From Promethearchaeota archaeon (GTDB lineage: Archaea; Asgardarchaeota; Lokiarchaeia; Sigynarchaeales; SOKP01), in NCBI GenBank assembly GCA_030620005.1, contig JAUXAJ010000114.1:1-14044 (forward strand): DNA of 14,044 nucleotides, written 5' to 3'. The position numbers and the translations under genes were made by a program. The notes beneath the pieces were generated by a model that had not been told where the DNA came from, did not search any database, and worked only from the letters and a program-made list of their open reading frames with translations. Positions 6,828-13,725 of this stretch are shown here, in pieces. Every line of letters starts with the position of its first letter. The first letter of the stretch is position 1.

Positions 6828-7970
6828 TTAATGTGCTTTAGCGCTAGCTTCTCCTCTTTTCTTAAAGAATTCCTCCTGATTTTTCATGGGTACAACATCT
6901 CTAACTTTTTTGAGTGAAATTGCCCCAGACGGGCAGTTAGATGCACATACTCCGCAGCCTATGCATAGTTCTTGCCTTATTATCATCATGTCATCTGTTA
7001 GATCTTTGTTATGAGGCCAATGATGGTATATTGCTCCCATGGGACATATTTCCATGCAGTCTTCGCAAAGAGTACATGTTTTTTCGTCGATAATTGGCTC
7101 AAAGTTAGATTTAGTAATAGAACCGTAGTTGTGGAGCTCCTTTACAGATTTTAAAAAACCGCAGCAACAAGAACAACAATTACACATGAATATCGCAGTG
7201 TCTTGCAAGTTAAAAGTTTCGTGAACTAACCCTTCCTTCTCTGCTTTCTCCATGACTTCCATCAATTCCTCCAACGATACTTCCTGTCCTACCCCGGAGT
7301 CAACCACGCTCCTGGCCAATATCCCGGTGGTTATACAAAAACTCTCGTCCGTGCGTTTACAGGGTTTTCCACCCAACTTTGCTGCGTTTCTACAGCTACA
7401 TGGAACAACAGCGTATAATTTTGGGGTAGCTTTTGAGAGATACTCGTTTAATATTTCGTAAGGCAAAATCTGATATTGAACTTCAGTTGACTTGCTTATA
7501 TCAACCAATTTTTCCGTTGGAGCTATCGTAGGTATGACTCGATAGACAGGATAAGAACTGGCGCTTAACTCAAAAGGAAAGCCAATTTTTTGGAGTTCAA
7601 GATGTGCCTCCGCAGCTTTTTTCATTCTTTCCGGGTCGTCCCTGTTGTGAGTAAAATACACCTCAAATCCTCCTGGCAAATAAGGTAATAGCATGTATAG
7701 TGGCCCTAATTTCATGATTTTTCCTTTATAATGCATGTCTCCTAAAATTTTGATAACATCTTCCTTCAAAATTCCTGAGAGTTTCGCAATTTTTCTTGCA
7801 TTCAAGGTTTGTCCACTTTTTTCAAAAGAAGATATCAATAGTCTCGCTTCCTCTTCCATATACATGTTCGATAACAATCTTGTGATTATTTCATGTTTTG
7901 GAAATCCAAGTGCGTTCCCGCCAGTGCTTAGGAGGATTCTTAATTTTTCGTATAATTCTTCATCAACCAT
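6828..7970 (-). CDS. Winged-helix/multi-cluster ferredoxin-type iron-sulfur protein
   Basis: 380 residues. Residues 55-90 (LNARKIAKLSGILKEDVIKI and the following KGKIMKLG) look like a winged-helix module. A middle domain ends in PCSCRNAAKLGGKPC (190-204) with a further C212. Next comes the dense FMCNCCSCCCGF (262-272), six Cys in eight residues. The C-terminus is a 2[4Fe-4S] ferredoxin: C299, C302, C305, C309-P, then C336, C339, C342, C346-P. I recognise this as a family shared by archaea and anaerobic bacteria, usually named only as a 4Fe-4S binding protein, with an N-terminal 'GFP...LL...EEA..L' pattern seen here at 22-44. Electron transfer is very likely; partner and reaction are unknown. 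The middle Cys may bind further clusters or zinc. It is convergent with the acyl-CoA synthetase. The start at 7970 gives the family-like N-terminus. Confidence 0.85.
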   Translation of the reverse strand: MVDEELYEKLRILLSTGGNALGFPKHEIITRLLSNMYMEEEARLLISSFEKSGQTLNARKIAKLSGILKEDVIKILGDMHYKGKIMKLGPLYMLLPYLPGGFEVYFTHNRDDPERMKKAAEAHLELQKIGFPFELSASSYPVYRVIPTIAPTEKLVDISKSTEVQYQILPYEILNEYLSKATPKLYAVVPCSCRNAAKLGGKPCKRTDESFCITTGILARSVVDSGVGQEVSLEELMEVMEKAEKEGLVHETFNLQDTAIFMCNCCSCCCGFLKSVKELHNYGSITKSNFEPIIDEKTCTLCEDCMEICPMGAIYHHWPHNKDLTDDMMIIRQELCIGCGVCASNCPSGAISLKKVRDVVPMKNQEEFFKKRGEASAKAH

Positions 7971-7982
7971 TTCAGTTTTATC

Positions 7983-7993
7983 TCTATAATTTA
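7983..7993 (-). promoter_or_regulatory. TATA-like box of the iron-sulfur protein gene
   Basis: The minus strand reads AAATTATAGAG about 14-24 bases before the ATG at 7970. A second A/T tract, TTTAATTTATTAAA, lies further upstream (about 8000-8013). Which one serves is unclear. Confidence 0.3.
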
Positions 7994-8095
7994 CTTTTAA
8001 TAAATTAAATTAAAAATTACTATATGATAATTCTCAGTTCAATATTTATAACTTACCATTTTTAAAACATTAGCGAAAAGTGAATATTAATTGAA

Positions 8096-8644
8096 TCAAA
8101 ACTTACGATAAAAGTATGCCGAGATTTGACTGTTATTGGTTTCAAGATCTAGTTTTTCTACAACCTTTAAATAAGAGTTAAAGCCTTTTAATTCATGCTT
8201 GTAAGATATTATTATAGTACCAAATTTAGCAGTTTTAAACACGTGATTTAAATATCTATGCATTGTAGGTAAAGAATAGATGTAAACAAAATCAAATTCA
8301 TGCAAATTCTGTTCAAATATATCTCCAAATTTAATTTTTGCTTTTTTTAATAATGACCTTACTTGTTTTTTTTCTTGTTTTAAAGTTTTCATGCGTTCTT
8401 TCGCTTCTTGTATCAAATTTGCATTAATTTCGATCCCACACGATTTAATACGGTAATTTAGCGCAGAAAATATAATAACACCACCATTGCCAGCACCCAA
8501 ATCAATTAATTTTTGATTAGAGTCTTTTTTTAAGCCAAAATCATCCTCAAGCGTTTGAAAAATGCTTCCTAAATGGTTTTCATTGGTTTCTAAAAATGGT
8601 AAAGCTAATTGTGAGTGAAAAATATAAGTATTTTTCCTTTTCAT
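8096..8644 (-). CDS. Class I SAM-dependent methyltransferase-like protein
   Basis: 182 residues. Motif I is KLIDLGAGNGG (45-55), the glycine loop that binds S-adenosylmethionine. CGIEIN (69-74), with acidic E72 at the end of strand 2, would bind the ribose. KFGDIF (105-110) gives the usual acidic residue near the adenine, and DFVYIYSLPTM (118-128) stands at motif IV. The 'DLGAGNGG...GIEIN..L...A' pattern resembles DOT1-like and small protein or RNA methyltransferases, but the motif IV residues are not diagnostic, so the substrate is unknown. The Lys-rich stretch 82-105 (ERMKTLKQEKKQ) would be a long basic helix and may contact nucleic acid or membrane. The ATG at 8644 is about 26 bases from a minus-strand TTTTTAAAATT box, supporting a leaderless start. 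It stands alone and is divergent from the SDR gene. Confidence 0.75.
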   Translation of the reverse strand: MKRKNTYIFHSQLALPFLETNENHLGSIFQTLEDDFGLKKDSNQKLIDLGAGNGGVIIFSALNYRIKSCGIEINANLIQEAKERMKTLKQEKKQVRSLLKKAKIKFGDIFEQNLHEFDFVYIYSLPTMHRYLNHVFKTAKFGTIIISYKHELKGFNSYLKVVEKLDLETNNSQISAYFYRKF

Positions 8645-8663
8645 TTCATGAATAGTTAATTTG

Positions 8664-8675
8664 GAATTTTAAAAA
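8664..8675 (-). promoter_or_regulatory. TATA-like box of the methyltransferase gene
   Basis: The minus strand reads TTTTTAAAATT, centred about 26 bases before the ATG at 8644. The intergenic stretch 8645-8870 must also hold the divergent promoter of the SDR gene, for which I see no clear box. Confidence 0.4.
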
Positions 8676-8870
8676 TCATTATCATATCTTTAATCTTATT
8701 AATGATAAAGAAAAGTTATGTTACTTTTCCGAATTTGAACTGTTGATAATCTATTCTATGTTAAATTCTTTAAATGTATTTTTTAATTTTATTCCAGAAA
8801 TTAGAAAGTTTCTTCGTAATTTGATGAAATAACTTAACTTTCTTTTTTGTAAAATTTTAGGTGTTTCAAA

Positions 8871-9899
8871 ATGACTACTGTTTTAATAACTGGAGGCACT
8901 GGTTTTATAGGCATTCCATTAGTTAAACGTTTATCTAACTTAGAGAACGATTTAAAACTTCTCGTGAGGGAAAGTAGCGATATCACACCATTTGAAAATT
9001 TAAAAAATATTGAATATGTAATAGGGGATATTCGCGATATCGATAGCCTATACAAGGCGGCTGATAATGTTGAAGTAATATACCATCTTGCTGCTTATAC
9101 AGGAATTTGGGCAAAAGATAAATCCATTTACGAAGATATTAATGTAAAGGGAGCGGAAAATATTGCCAAAGTGGCGTTGGAAAAAAATATTAGGCTTATA
9201 TACATGAGTTCATTCACTGCTATTGGACCAACCCCTAATGATTGTGAAGAACCAGTTGACGAGTCTTATGAAAATTCTGAACTTTTATTCATGGATTACG
9301 AGAAAACAAAATTTCGTGGAAAAAAAATTGTAAAAGAATACGTGGAAAAAGGACTTAATGCTACACTTCTCTATCCGGGTATTGTTTTTGGTCCGGGTGA
9401 TTTTAACATCTTCGGAGAAATGCTGTTCGACATAGTTTCTGGTAAATTTTTAGGGTGCCCTGGAAAGGGAGACTCCATTGCTTGCTTTTCCTATATTAAT
9501 GACATAGTTGAAGTTATGACTAAAATAATTGATAGAGACGATTTAAAGGGCGAAGATTTTATACTTGGCGGAGAAAACGTAAAATTTGGAGAATATCTCG
9601 ATTTAATTGCCGAAATTGCGGAAGTTAAAAAACCAAGGCATTTTCCAATGAGCGGTGCCATGTTATTTGGTTGGTCATGTGAAGTAAAAGCTAGCATGAC
9701 GAAGAAAATGCCCTATATTACTAGATCTACAATAACTAGTATAAAATATAATAGAGAATATTCCTCTAAAAAGGCTATTGAAAAGTTAGGGTATACAATA
9801 ACCCCTTTAAGAGAAGCCTTGACAGAAACAATTGAATGGTATAAGGATTTTATAGAAAAGAATGGAACAAAGAAGAAAAAGATTGGTATCAGGTGTTAA
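8871..9899 (+). CDS. NAD(P)-dependent extended SDR (epimerase/dehydratase/reductase)
   Basis: 342 residues. VLITGGTGFIGIPLVKRL (4-21) is the Rossmann TGxxGxxG cofactor loop. GDIRD (52-56) places the Asp near the adenine, YHLAA (71-75) is the conserved NNAG-like segment, SS at 113-114 supplies the catalytic Ser, and YEKTK (143-147) is the YxxxK dyad. LLYPGIVFGPGD (166-177) is the usual segment after the active site. The tail TPLREALTETIEWYKDF (311-327) is typical of dihydroflavonol-reductase-like and sugar-epimerase-like members. It oxidises or reduces a hydroxyl or carbonyl of a sugar, sterol-like or other lipid substrate; the type cannot be settled from sequence. It heads a run of + strand genes with SCP2-like proteins and an aldehyde dehydrogenase, which favours a hydrophobic substrate. 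The last residues (GTKKKKIGIRC) look like a loose, unconserved tail. Confidence 0.9.
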   Translation: MTTVLITGGTGFIGIPLVKRLSNLENDLKLLVRESSDITPFENLKNIEYVIGDIRDIDSLYKAADNVEVIYHLAAYTGIWAKDKSIYEDINVKGAENIAKVALEKNIRLIYMSSFTAIGPTPNDCEEPVDESYENSELLFMDYEKTKFRGKKIVKEYVEKGLNATLLYPGIVFGPGDFNIFGEMLFDIVSGKFLGCPGKGDSIACFSYINDIVEVMTKIIDRDDLKGEDFILGGENVKFGEYLDLIAEIAEVKKPRHFPMSGAMLFGWSCEVKASMTKKMPYITRSTITSIKYNREYSSKKAIEKLGYTITPLREALTETIEWYKDFIEKNGTKKKKIGIRC

Positions 9900-9947
9900 A
9901 ATAAATAAAGAACACAATGCTTCACGACTGTTTAACAAGAAAGAATT

Positions 9948-10028
9948 ATGATGGCAATATTAGAAGGTTTGACCACTACTATTGAGTGGTATAAAAATTA
10001 TATTAAAGAATGGAAAAAAATAAAATAA
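9948..10028 (+). pseudogene. Remnant of the C-terminal tail of a second SDR
   Basis: A 26-codon frame beginning ATGATG reads TTTIEWYKNYIKEWKK, which lines up with TETIEWYKDFIEKNGTKK at the end of the SDR just upstream: same spacing, identical TIEWYK, and similar flanking residues (ILEGLTTT against PLREALTE). The nucleotide match is also close in the core (ATTGAGTGGTATAAA against ATTGAATGGTATAAG). This is best read as the last part of a tandem SDR copy whose body was deleted. It could be translated, but only as a short peptide. It lies 48 bases after one gene and 19 before the next, so it does not break the cluster. Confidence 0.6.
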
Positions 10029-10047
10029 AATTTGAAATAAGGCATAA

Positions 10048-10515
10048 ATGATGACAGAATTAAAAAGTCAGATGATAAATATAAGTGCATCTCAATCAGA
10101 AGAATGTAAAAACTACATGGTATATCTGGCTCAATATCCTGAAATATTTTCAGATTTAGTCACGAATTCCGTTTTAGGATTTTCAGTTTATGATTCATTT
10201 CACGACATGGAAAAAGTAAATCCCTTATATAGCTTTCATGTATTAAGAAGTGAACAAGGTATTGAACTAATACCTGATAAAGCTGAAAATTCAGATGTAG
10301 AATTAACGTTATCATCGGTTGCGGTTAAAAAATTGACCCAAACTAAAACAAAATCGGAATATATAAAATTATTTGGATATTTTTATAATGAACCGGACGA
10401 AGAAAATGGTTGGATTGATTTTGTTTTACACAAAAGAACAAGAACAATAATTGAAATGGGTTATGGCAAATTTGCCGTAGAAGCAGGTGTAATCGAAGAT
10501 GAGTACGGTATATAA
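10048..10515 (+). CDS. Small SCP2-like (sterol carrier/lipid-binding fold) protein, tentative
   Basis: 155 residues, no membrane segment or signal peptide. Residues 60-92 (LYSFHVLRSEQGIELIP and DVELTLSSVAV) look like paired beta strands followed by a helix, as in SCP2 domains, where a 'D..L..s...l..l' strand-helix unit precedes a stretch that lines the lipid tunnel. EYIKLFGYFYNEPDE (104-118) and IIEMGYGKFA (134-143) follow. The same layout recurs in the protein at 12111: D-L/V-x-L followed by a KL helix, an EY about 20 residues on, then a late GYxK/GYGK. I treat the two as distant paralogues. SCP2-like proteins bind acyl-CoA or other lipids, so a carrier role beside the aldehyde dehydrogenase is plausible. 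The assignment rests on pattern only. ATGATG offers starts at 10048 or 10051. Confidence 0.5.
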   Translation: MMTELKSQMINISASQSEECKNYMVYLAQYPEIFSDLVTNSVLGFSVYDSFHDMEKVNPLYSFHVLRSEQGIELIPDKAENSDVELTLSSVAVKKLTQTKTKSEYIKLFGYFYNEPDEENGWIDFVLHKRTRTIIEMGYGKFAVEAGVIEDEYGI

Positions 10516-10540
10516 ATAAAAAAAGATTATAAATTAAACT

Positions 10541-10546
10541 AAAGGA
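10541..10546 (+). promoter_or_regulatory. Weak Shine-Dalgarno before the aldehyde dehydrogenase
   Basis: AAAGGA ends 5 bases before the ATG at 10552. Most other genes here lack such a site. It suggests this gene is translated from within a longer transcript that includes 10048-10515. A/T-rich TATA-like stretches (10511-10520 and 10525-10538) are also present, so an internal promoter is not excluded. Confidence 0.35.
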
Positions 10547-10551
10547 AAAAA

Positions 10552-10872
10552 ATGACAGCAACAAAACAAAAAGAATTAGAAATTAAAAATAAGTATACAG
10601 GCGAGATTATCAGAACGATTCCCGCCGACACCAAAGAAACGCTAAAGGCCAAGATAAAGGAAGCTCACAGCCACCAAAATGAGCTGAATAAAATGGATTT
10701 CTTTGAAAGAGCAGAATGGCTTTCAAAATTGGCTTCAAAATTGCGATTTAAAAAGAAACACTTTAAAGAGTTGGTCGTGGCAGAGGGAGGCTTGCCTTGG
10801 AAGTATTCGGAATGGGAACTTGGAATCGTGACAACTGGCTTCATTTTAAAGCAAATAGCTTTAACGGGCTAA
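10552..10872 (+). CDS. Aldehyde dehydrogenase, N-terminal piece cut by in-frame TAA
   Basis: 106 codons ending at TAA 10870-10872. The product has the usual N-terminal features of the family: a strand with KNKYTGEIIRTIPADTKE (12-29), a helix KAKIKEAHSHQNELNKM, and an 'FERAEWLSKLASKLRFKKKHF' type segment (56-76) corresponding to the common 'R..iL...a..L..r...la' helices. It contains none of the catalytic residues. Translation past the TAA continues in the same frame, with no stop for 405 more codons, as the rest of the same enzyme. On its own this piece should be inactive, and it would make part of the cofactor-binding domain only. Its start is supported by an AAAGGA site and by the 36-base spacing from the previous gene. 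Confidence 0.8.
   Translation: MTATKQKELEIKNKYTGEIIRTIPADTKETLKAKIKEAHSHQNELNKMDFFERAEWLSKLASKLRFKKKHFKELVVAEGGLPWKYSEWELGIVTTGFILKQIALTG
10870..10872 (+). other. In-frame TAA inside the aldehyde dehydrogenase (codon 107 of 512)
   Basis: The codons around it read GCT TTA ACG GGC TAA AAG TTT TGC GAT TGG. There is no indel; one base change would restore Glu, Gln or Lys (GAA, CAA or AAA). Pyrrolysine uses TAG and selenocysteine TGA, so neither known recoding system applies to TAA. Confidence 0.85.
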
Positions 10873-10968
10873 AAGTTTTGCGATTGGTATTATCAGTTCT
10901 TAAAGGATAAGCCTTTAACCAGCATTGAAGGCGAACAATTAGCCAGAATAAGGTATCTCCCGAAGGGT

Positions 10969-12090
10969 ATGGCAGCTTGTATAAGCCCACGCAACACACC
11001 AATTAGCTTGCCGCTTTATCAGCTTGGAGCAAATTACTTGGTAGGAAATGCCGCAATCGTCAAACCATCCACGGCTTGTCCTTTAGCCATGCTCGACGCA
11101 TATTCATTGATGGAAGAAATGGAACTCCCGGCTCTTAATGCTCTAACCATGGTCATTGCTCCAGGAGAATGGGCAGTAGACCTCTTTCTGGAGAGTTTCT
11201 ATATAAGATCAATAATGTCAATAACGGCTAGCCACACTGCAAAGGATATCCTGGTTAGGTACGCTAAGGTCTTAGAAAAATCCGTTGATAGATCAATGGG
11301 CGTAAAAATGTACACGGGACCCTTCTCCAAGTTTAAGAATTTCTTTCTGGAATGCGCCGGTAATGATGCAGGCATAGTCATGGATGATGTGAACCTAGAA
11401 CAAGTCGCAAAGTGGAATGCAATAGCGAGTTATACGAATTCGGGGCAGCAATGCTTTTCAATGAAGAGAATAATCGTACATCAAGACATTTATGATGAGT
11501 ATATAGAGTGCTTGATAAAGGAAATTGAGAAGCTCAAGTATGGCGATCCGATGGATCCTGACGTTGATATTGGACCATTAGGCTCTAGACGGATTCTAAT
11601 GATGCTAGATGTAATGTTACAAGATGCCGAGAAATATGATACCAAGATCTACACGGGCGGAGGAAAAGTGGATACGGGCAAGGATTATGGGCTTTTTTAC
11701 GAGCCAACATTAGTGGAAATAAAACCCGAACTATGTGAAGACCTTGCAAAAGCACCATTTCTATGGCGGGAAGAAGCTTTTGGTCCCATCCGTTCAATAA
11801 CTAAAGCTAAGGATTTTAAAGACGCTATTAGATTAGCAAATGCCAGCAATTACGGCATGAGGGCTGTTGTTTACACGTCTAATTTAGATAACATTGAAAT
11901 ATTTAAGAACGAATTAGAAGCCGCTAACATCTACATTAACGCAAGACCGATGCTTATTGACATCACTGTTTCATTAGGCGGAATTAAAGATTCAGCATTC
12001 CCTCCGGGTTGCAAGTATTACCCTCAAGAATTAGTTTACGGAAAATATATCTACGATGGCACGCCCAAGAATCTGGATAAACTCAAATAA
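10969..12090 (+). CDS. Aldehyde dehydrogenase, catalytic C-terminal piece
   Basis: From the first ATG after the TAA this is 373 residues; 32 further family-like codons (10873-10968, including KFCDWYYQFL and ARIRYLPKG) lie between. Counting the full 512-codon frame, the active-site set is complete: N148 in SPRNTP (oxyanion), K171 in VKPS (cofactor), E267 in LECAG (general base), C301 in NSGQQCFS (nucleophile) and E408 in EEAFGP (nicotinamide ribose). The late LGGIKDSAF matches the usual 'GGxKxSG'. The family oxidises aldehydes to acids or acyl-CoA with NAD(P). Started at 10969, the protein would lack the first part of the Rossmann domain and probably fail to fold, so the gene is either newly broken or read through. 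No other lesion is visible. It is 20 bases from the next gene, as in an operon. Confidence 0.85.
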   Translation: MAACISPRNTPISLPLYQLGANYLVGNAAIVKPSTACPLAMLDAYSLMEEMELPALNALTMVIAPGEWAVDLFLESFYIRSIMSITASHTAKDILVRYAKVLEKSVDRSMGVKMYTGPFSKFKNFFLECAGNDAGIVMDDVNLEQVAKWNAIASYTNSGQQCFSMKRIIVHQDIYDEYIECLIKEIEKLKYGDPMDPDVDIGPLGSRRILMMLDVMLQDAEKYDTKIYTGGGKVDTGKDYGLFYEPTLVEIKPELCEDLAKAPFLWREEAFGPIRSITKAKDFKDAIRLANASNYGMRAVVYTSNLDNIEIFKNELEAANIYINARPMLIDITVSLGGIKDSAFPPGCKYYPQELVYGKYIYDGTPKNLDKLK

Positions 12091-12110
12091 TTGAAAATCG
12101 TGAATGTTGG

Positions 12111-12518
12111 ATGGATTCCGAGGATTTATATAACAAGTTAAAGAATTATTTTCCAAATACTCTTAATTTAATGCGTCATCTTAGCGTGAATGCGTGTTGG
12201 GAATATCAAATCATGGAAAATTCCACCAATGACGATAATATCAAATTAAACTATTTTTTACACAAGAAAGACCCCAATTCCTTGGAAATGACAAAAGAGA
12301 AGCCGGATCTTAAACCTGATTTAATATTATATTTCACGGAAAAAGCAATCTTAAAGTTAATTGAAGGGAATCCTACTGCTGATGAGTATTACGCCCGCTA
12401 TCGTGAAGTAATGGACAATCCTCAACCCAGAATTGAATTAGACAATAAAGTAAACAAGCCGAGATTAAAGCTTTGGCAGTTAGGATACAAGAAGTGGCAG
12501 AAAGATTTCAATTTTTAA
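12111..12518 (+). CDS. Second small SCP2-like protein, tentative
   Basis: 135 residues, soluble. KPDLILYFTEKAILKLIEG (68-86) parallels SDVELTLSSVAVKKLTQ of the protein at 10048. ADEYYARYREVMDN (90-103) parallels SEYIKLFGYFYNE, and LWQLGYKKWQ (121-130) parallels IEMGYGKFA. The conserved core is a strand, a KL helix, an aromatic helix and a final GYxK/GYGK. Apart from this the two are quite different in sequence, so the duplication is old. With only 20 bases after the aldehyde dehydrogenase it should be in the same transcript. A shared job with the dehydrogenase, such as holding or presenting a lipid aldehyde or its acyl product, is inference. The family call depends on the pattern shared with the other copy and on the general look of SCP2 domains. 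Confidence 0.5.
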   Translation: MDSEDLYNKLKNYFPNTLNLMRHLSVNACWEYQIMENSTNDDNIKLNYFLHKKDPNSLEMTKEKPDLKPDLILYFTEKAILKLIEGNPTADEYYARYREVMDNPQPRIELDNKVNKPRLKLWQLGYKKWQKDFNF

Positions 12519-12560
12519 TTTCAAAATTCTTGATTGCTTACTTTTATGATAAAAAAAATT

Positions 12561-12570
12561 AAATATTTAA
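12561..12570 (+). promoter_or_regulatory. TATA-like box of the 12615-13560 unit
   Basis: AAATATTTAA predicts a transcript start near 12592, leaving a leader of about 20 bases before the ATG at 12615. It follows the end of the SCP2-like gene by about 40 bases, so the downstream pair probably has its own promoter. Confidence 0.4.
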
Positions 12571-12574
12571 GTTA

Positions 12575-12605
12575 AAAAGAACATTCTTTTAACGAAGAAA
12601 AGAAT
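12575..12605. promoter_or_regulatory. Candidate operator or leader hairpin: three alternating AAAAGAA sites
   Basis: AAAAGAA (12575-12581), TTCTTTT (12584-12590) and AAAAGAA (12598-12604) alternate in orientation, with spacers of 2 and 7 bases. The second and third sites, extended by one base on each side, could pair as an RNA hairpin (ATTCTTTT with AAAAGAAT, loop AACGAAG) ending 9 bases before the ATG at 12615. The position fits a repressor site over the transcript start or a translation-blocking stem. Confidence 0.4.
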
Positions 12606-12614
12606 TTTTTAATC

Positions 12615-12932
12615 ATGTCAAAACACACCAATAAAGAAAAGAAATGTACAGCTAATTCTGACGATTTAAAAAAAATATTAGTTCGAGAATTTATTAAAGA
12701 TAAATTTGATGGAGTTCCTATTGAAAAATCAAATAATATCCCCAAGGTGAATATTTTGTCAAAAGAAGAAGAGGTTATGTTAACGATTAATGAAATTGCC
12801 GAGAGATTATCGGAAATCGAAGATAGAGGTGTAAAAGTCGGTATATTAAGCGAGTATGACGATTTCCTTAAAAAAAACAAGGAAATTATACGGAAAATGA
12901 ATCTGGGAGCATTGATTCTGGATTATTTGTGA
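12615..12932 (+). CDS. Small charged protein of unknown function
   Basis: 105 residues, rich in Lys, Glu and Ile, no signal or membrane segment. The N-terminus is polar and probably disordered (about 1-14). Residues 17-33 (DLKKILVREFIKDKF) and 50-72 (KEEEVMLTINEIAERLSEIEDRG) should be helices; the second could form a coiled coil. The end (FLKKNKEIIRKMNLGALILDYL) is another amphipathic helix with a hydrophobic finish. I do not recognise a family. The gene ends 16 bases before the zincin-like gene, so the two are probably made together and may act as partners. Confidence 0.65.
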   Translation: MSKHTNKEKKCTANSDDLKKILVREFIKDKFDGVPIEKSNNIPKVNILSKEEEVMLTINEIAERLSEIEDRGVKVGILSEYDDFLKKNKEIIRKMNLGALILDYL

Positions 12933-12948
12933 GAAAGTCTGTTTTTCC

Positions 12949-13560
12949 ATGAGTTCCTATTTTAATGTTCAAAGAGAAAATGTTCTTAAATGCATTCACC
13001 AACATCTGGGGTTGGATGCAAGGAATGTTGAAGTTGCGTATGTAGACGATTTCGAATTTTATAAATTAATCAAATCCAACCATAAAATAGATTCTGTCCA
13101 TTATAAAAACCTGGAGGACGTAAAAGAAAGATATAGGTTAATATGTAATGCGACTCTTGGTTTTAATAAATGGAAAGAACGGAGAGTTGTTATAAAAATT
13201 AACCAAAAATTTAATTTCGGTTTATTATTGGTTGAATTACTTCATGCAAAATCAATAACTCAAAGAAAAACGTTTATAAAACCTTGGATAAGAGAAGGTC
13301 TTACACATTTTATAGCAAGAGTCTTATGCTTTAAATGTGATATTGAACACGAAGAAAATACTCTTTATCGGTTATATTTTCCATTATGGGAAAGAATCTA
13401 TGATGAAGTTGGTTTAAATAAATTAAGGCAAGTTCTATTTGTGGAAAACATTCAAGAATCTATAAAAACCCTAAAGCAAGTTTTCAACTATACTGATGAT
13501 GACATTTTAGAAATTCCATATGGAAAGGCTATTAGCTTAATGCGTTCCTTGTTTTTGTGA
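12949..13560 (+). CDS. Zincin-like protein with degenerate HExxH (VELLH)
   Basis: 203 residues. FGLLLVELLHAKSI (90-103) sits in a helix like the HExxH helix of metallopeptidases, but the first His is V95. E96 and H99 are kept. WIREGLTHFIARVL (113-126) follows 14 residues after the first motif, and its E116 matches the third zinc ligand of gluzincins (usual 'EGxAxY' pattern). If this reading is right, two of the three ligands and the catalytic Glu remain while one His is lost. The protein may therefore be a non-catalytic descendant or use another ligand (H120 or H134 are near). A Cys pair, C127 and C130, follows directly (CFKC). No signal peptide, so it would be cytosolic. Two of the last residues are Leu-Phe-Leu, with no clear targeting motif. 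The family call rests on two motifs only. Confidence 0.5.
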   Translation: MSSYFNVQRENVLKCIHQHLGLDARNVEVAYVDDFEFYKLIKSNHKIDSVHYKNLEDVKERYRLICNATLGFNKWKERRVVIKINQKFNFGLLLVELLHAKSITQRKTFIKPWIREGLTHFIARVLCFKCDIEHEENTLYRLYFPLWERIYDEVGLNKLRQVLFVENIQESIKTLKQVFNYTDDDILEIPYGKAISLMRSLFL

Positions 13561-13576
13561 TGTCATTGATTGTTCA

Positions 13577-13583
13577 TTTTTTT
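13577..13583 (+). terminator. T tract after the zincin-like gene
   Basis: Seven Ts lie 17 bases after the stop at 13560, followed by AT-rich sequence. This is a plausible archaeal terminator. The remaining gap to 13725 shows only a 13-codon frame after a possible TATA sequence and nothing I can support. Confidence 0.35.
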
Positions 13584-13725
13584 AATTAATCCAATAAAGA
13601 AAATAAGAGATTGAAGTCGCTTTAATATCTCCGAGAAAGATTAATTATAATGAGCGTAAAATACTTACCATTTTATCCGGGCATTTTTTAAGAAACCTCA
13701 AAATATTTAAGGTTCAAAATTTCTT

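Noticed and set aside
8834..9055. Minus-strand frame of 73 codons
   Set aside because: Antisense to the start of the SDR, whose Rossmann motif is unmistakable.
10870..10872. Pyrrolysine or selenocysteine recoding of the dehydrogenase stop
   Set aside because: The codon is TAA; pyrrolysine uses TAG and selenocysteine TGA.
13650..13691. 13-codon + strand frame after a TATA-like sequence
   Set aside because: Too short, no recognisable peptide, and no neighbouring gene it would serve.
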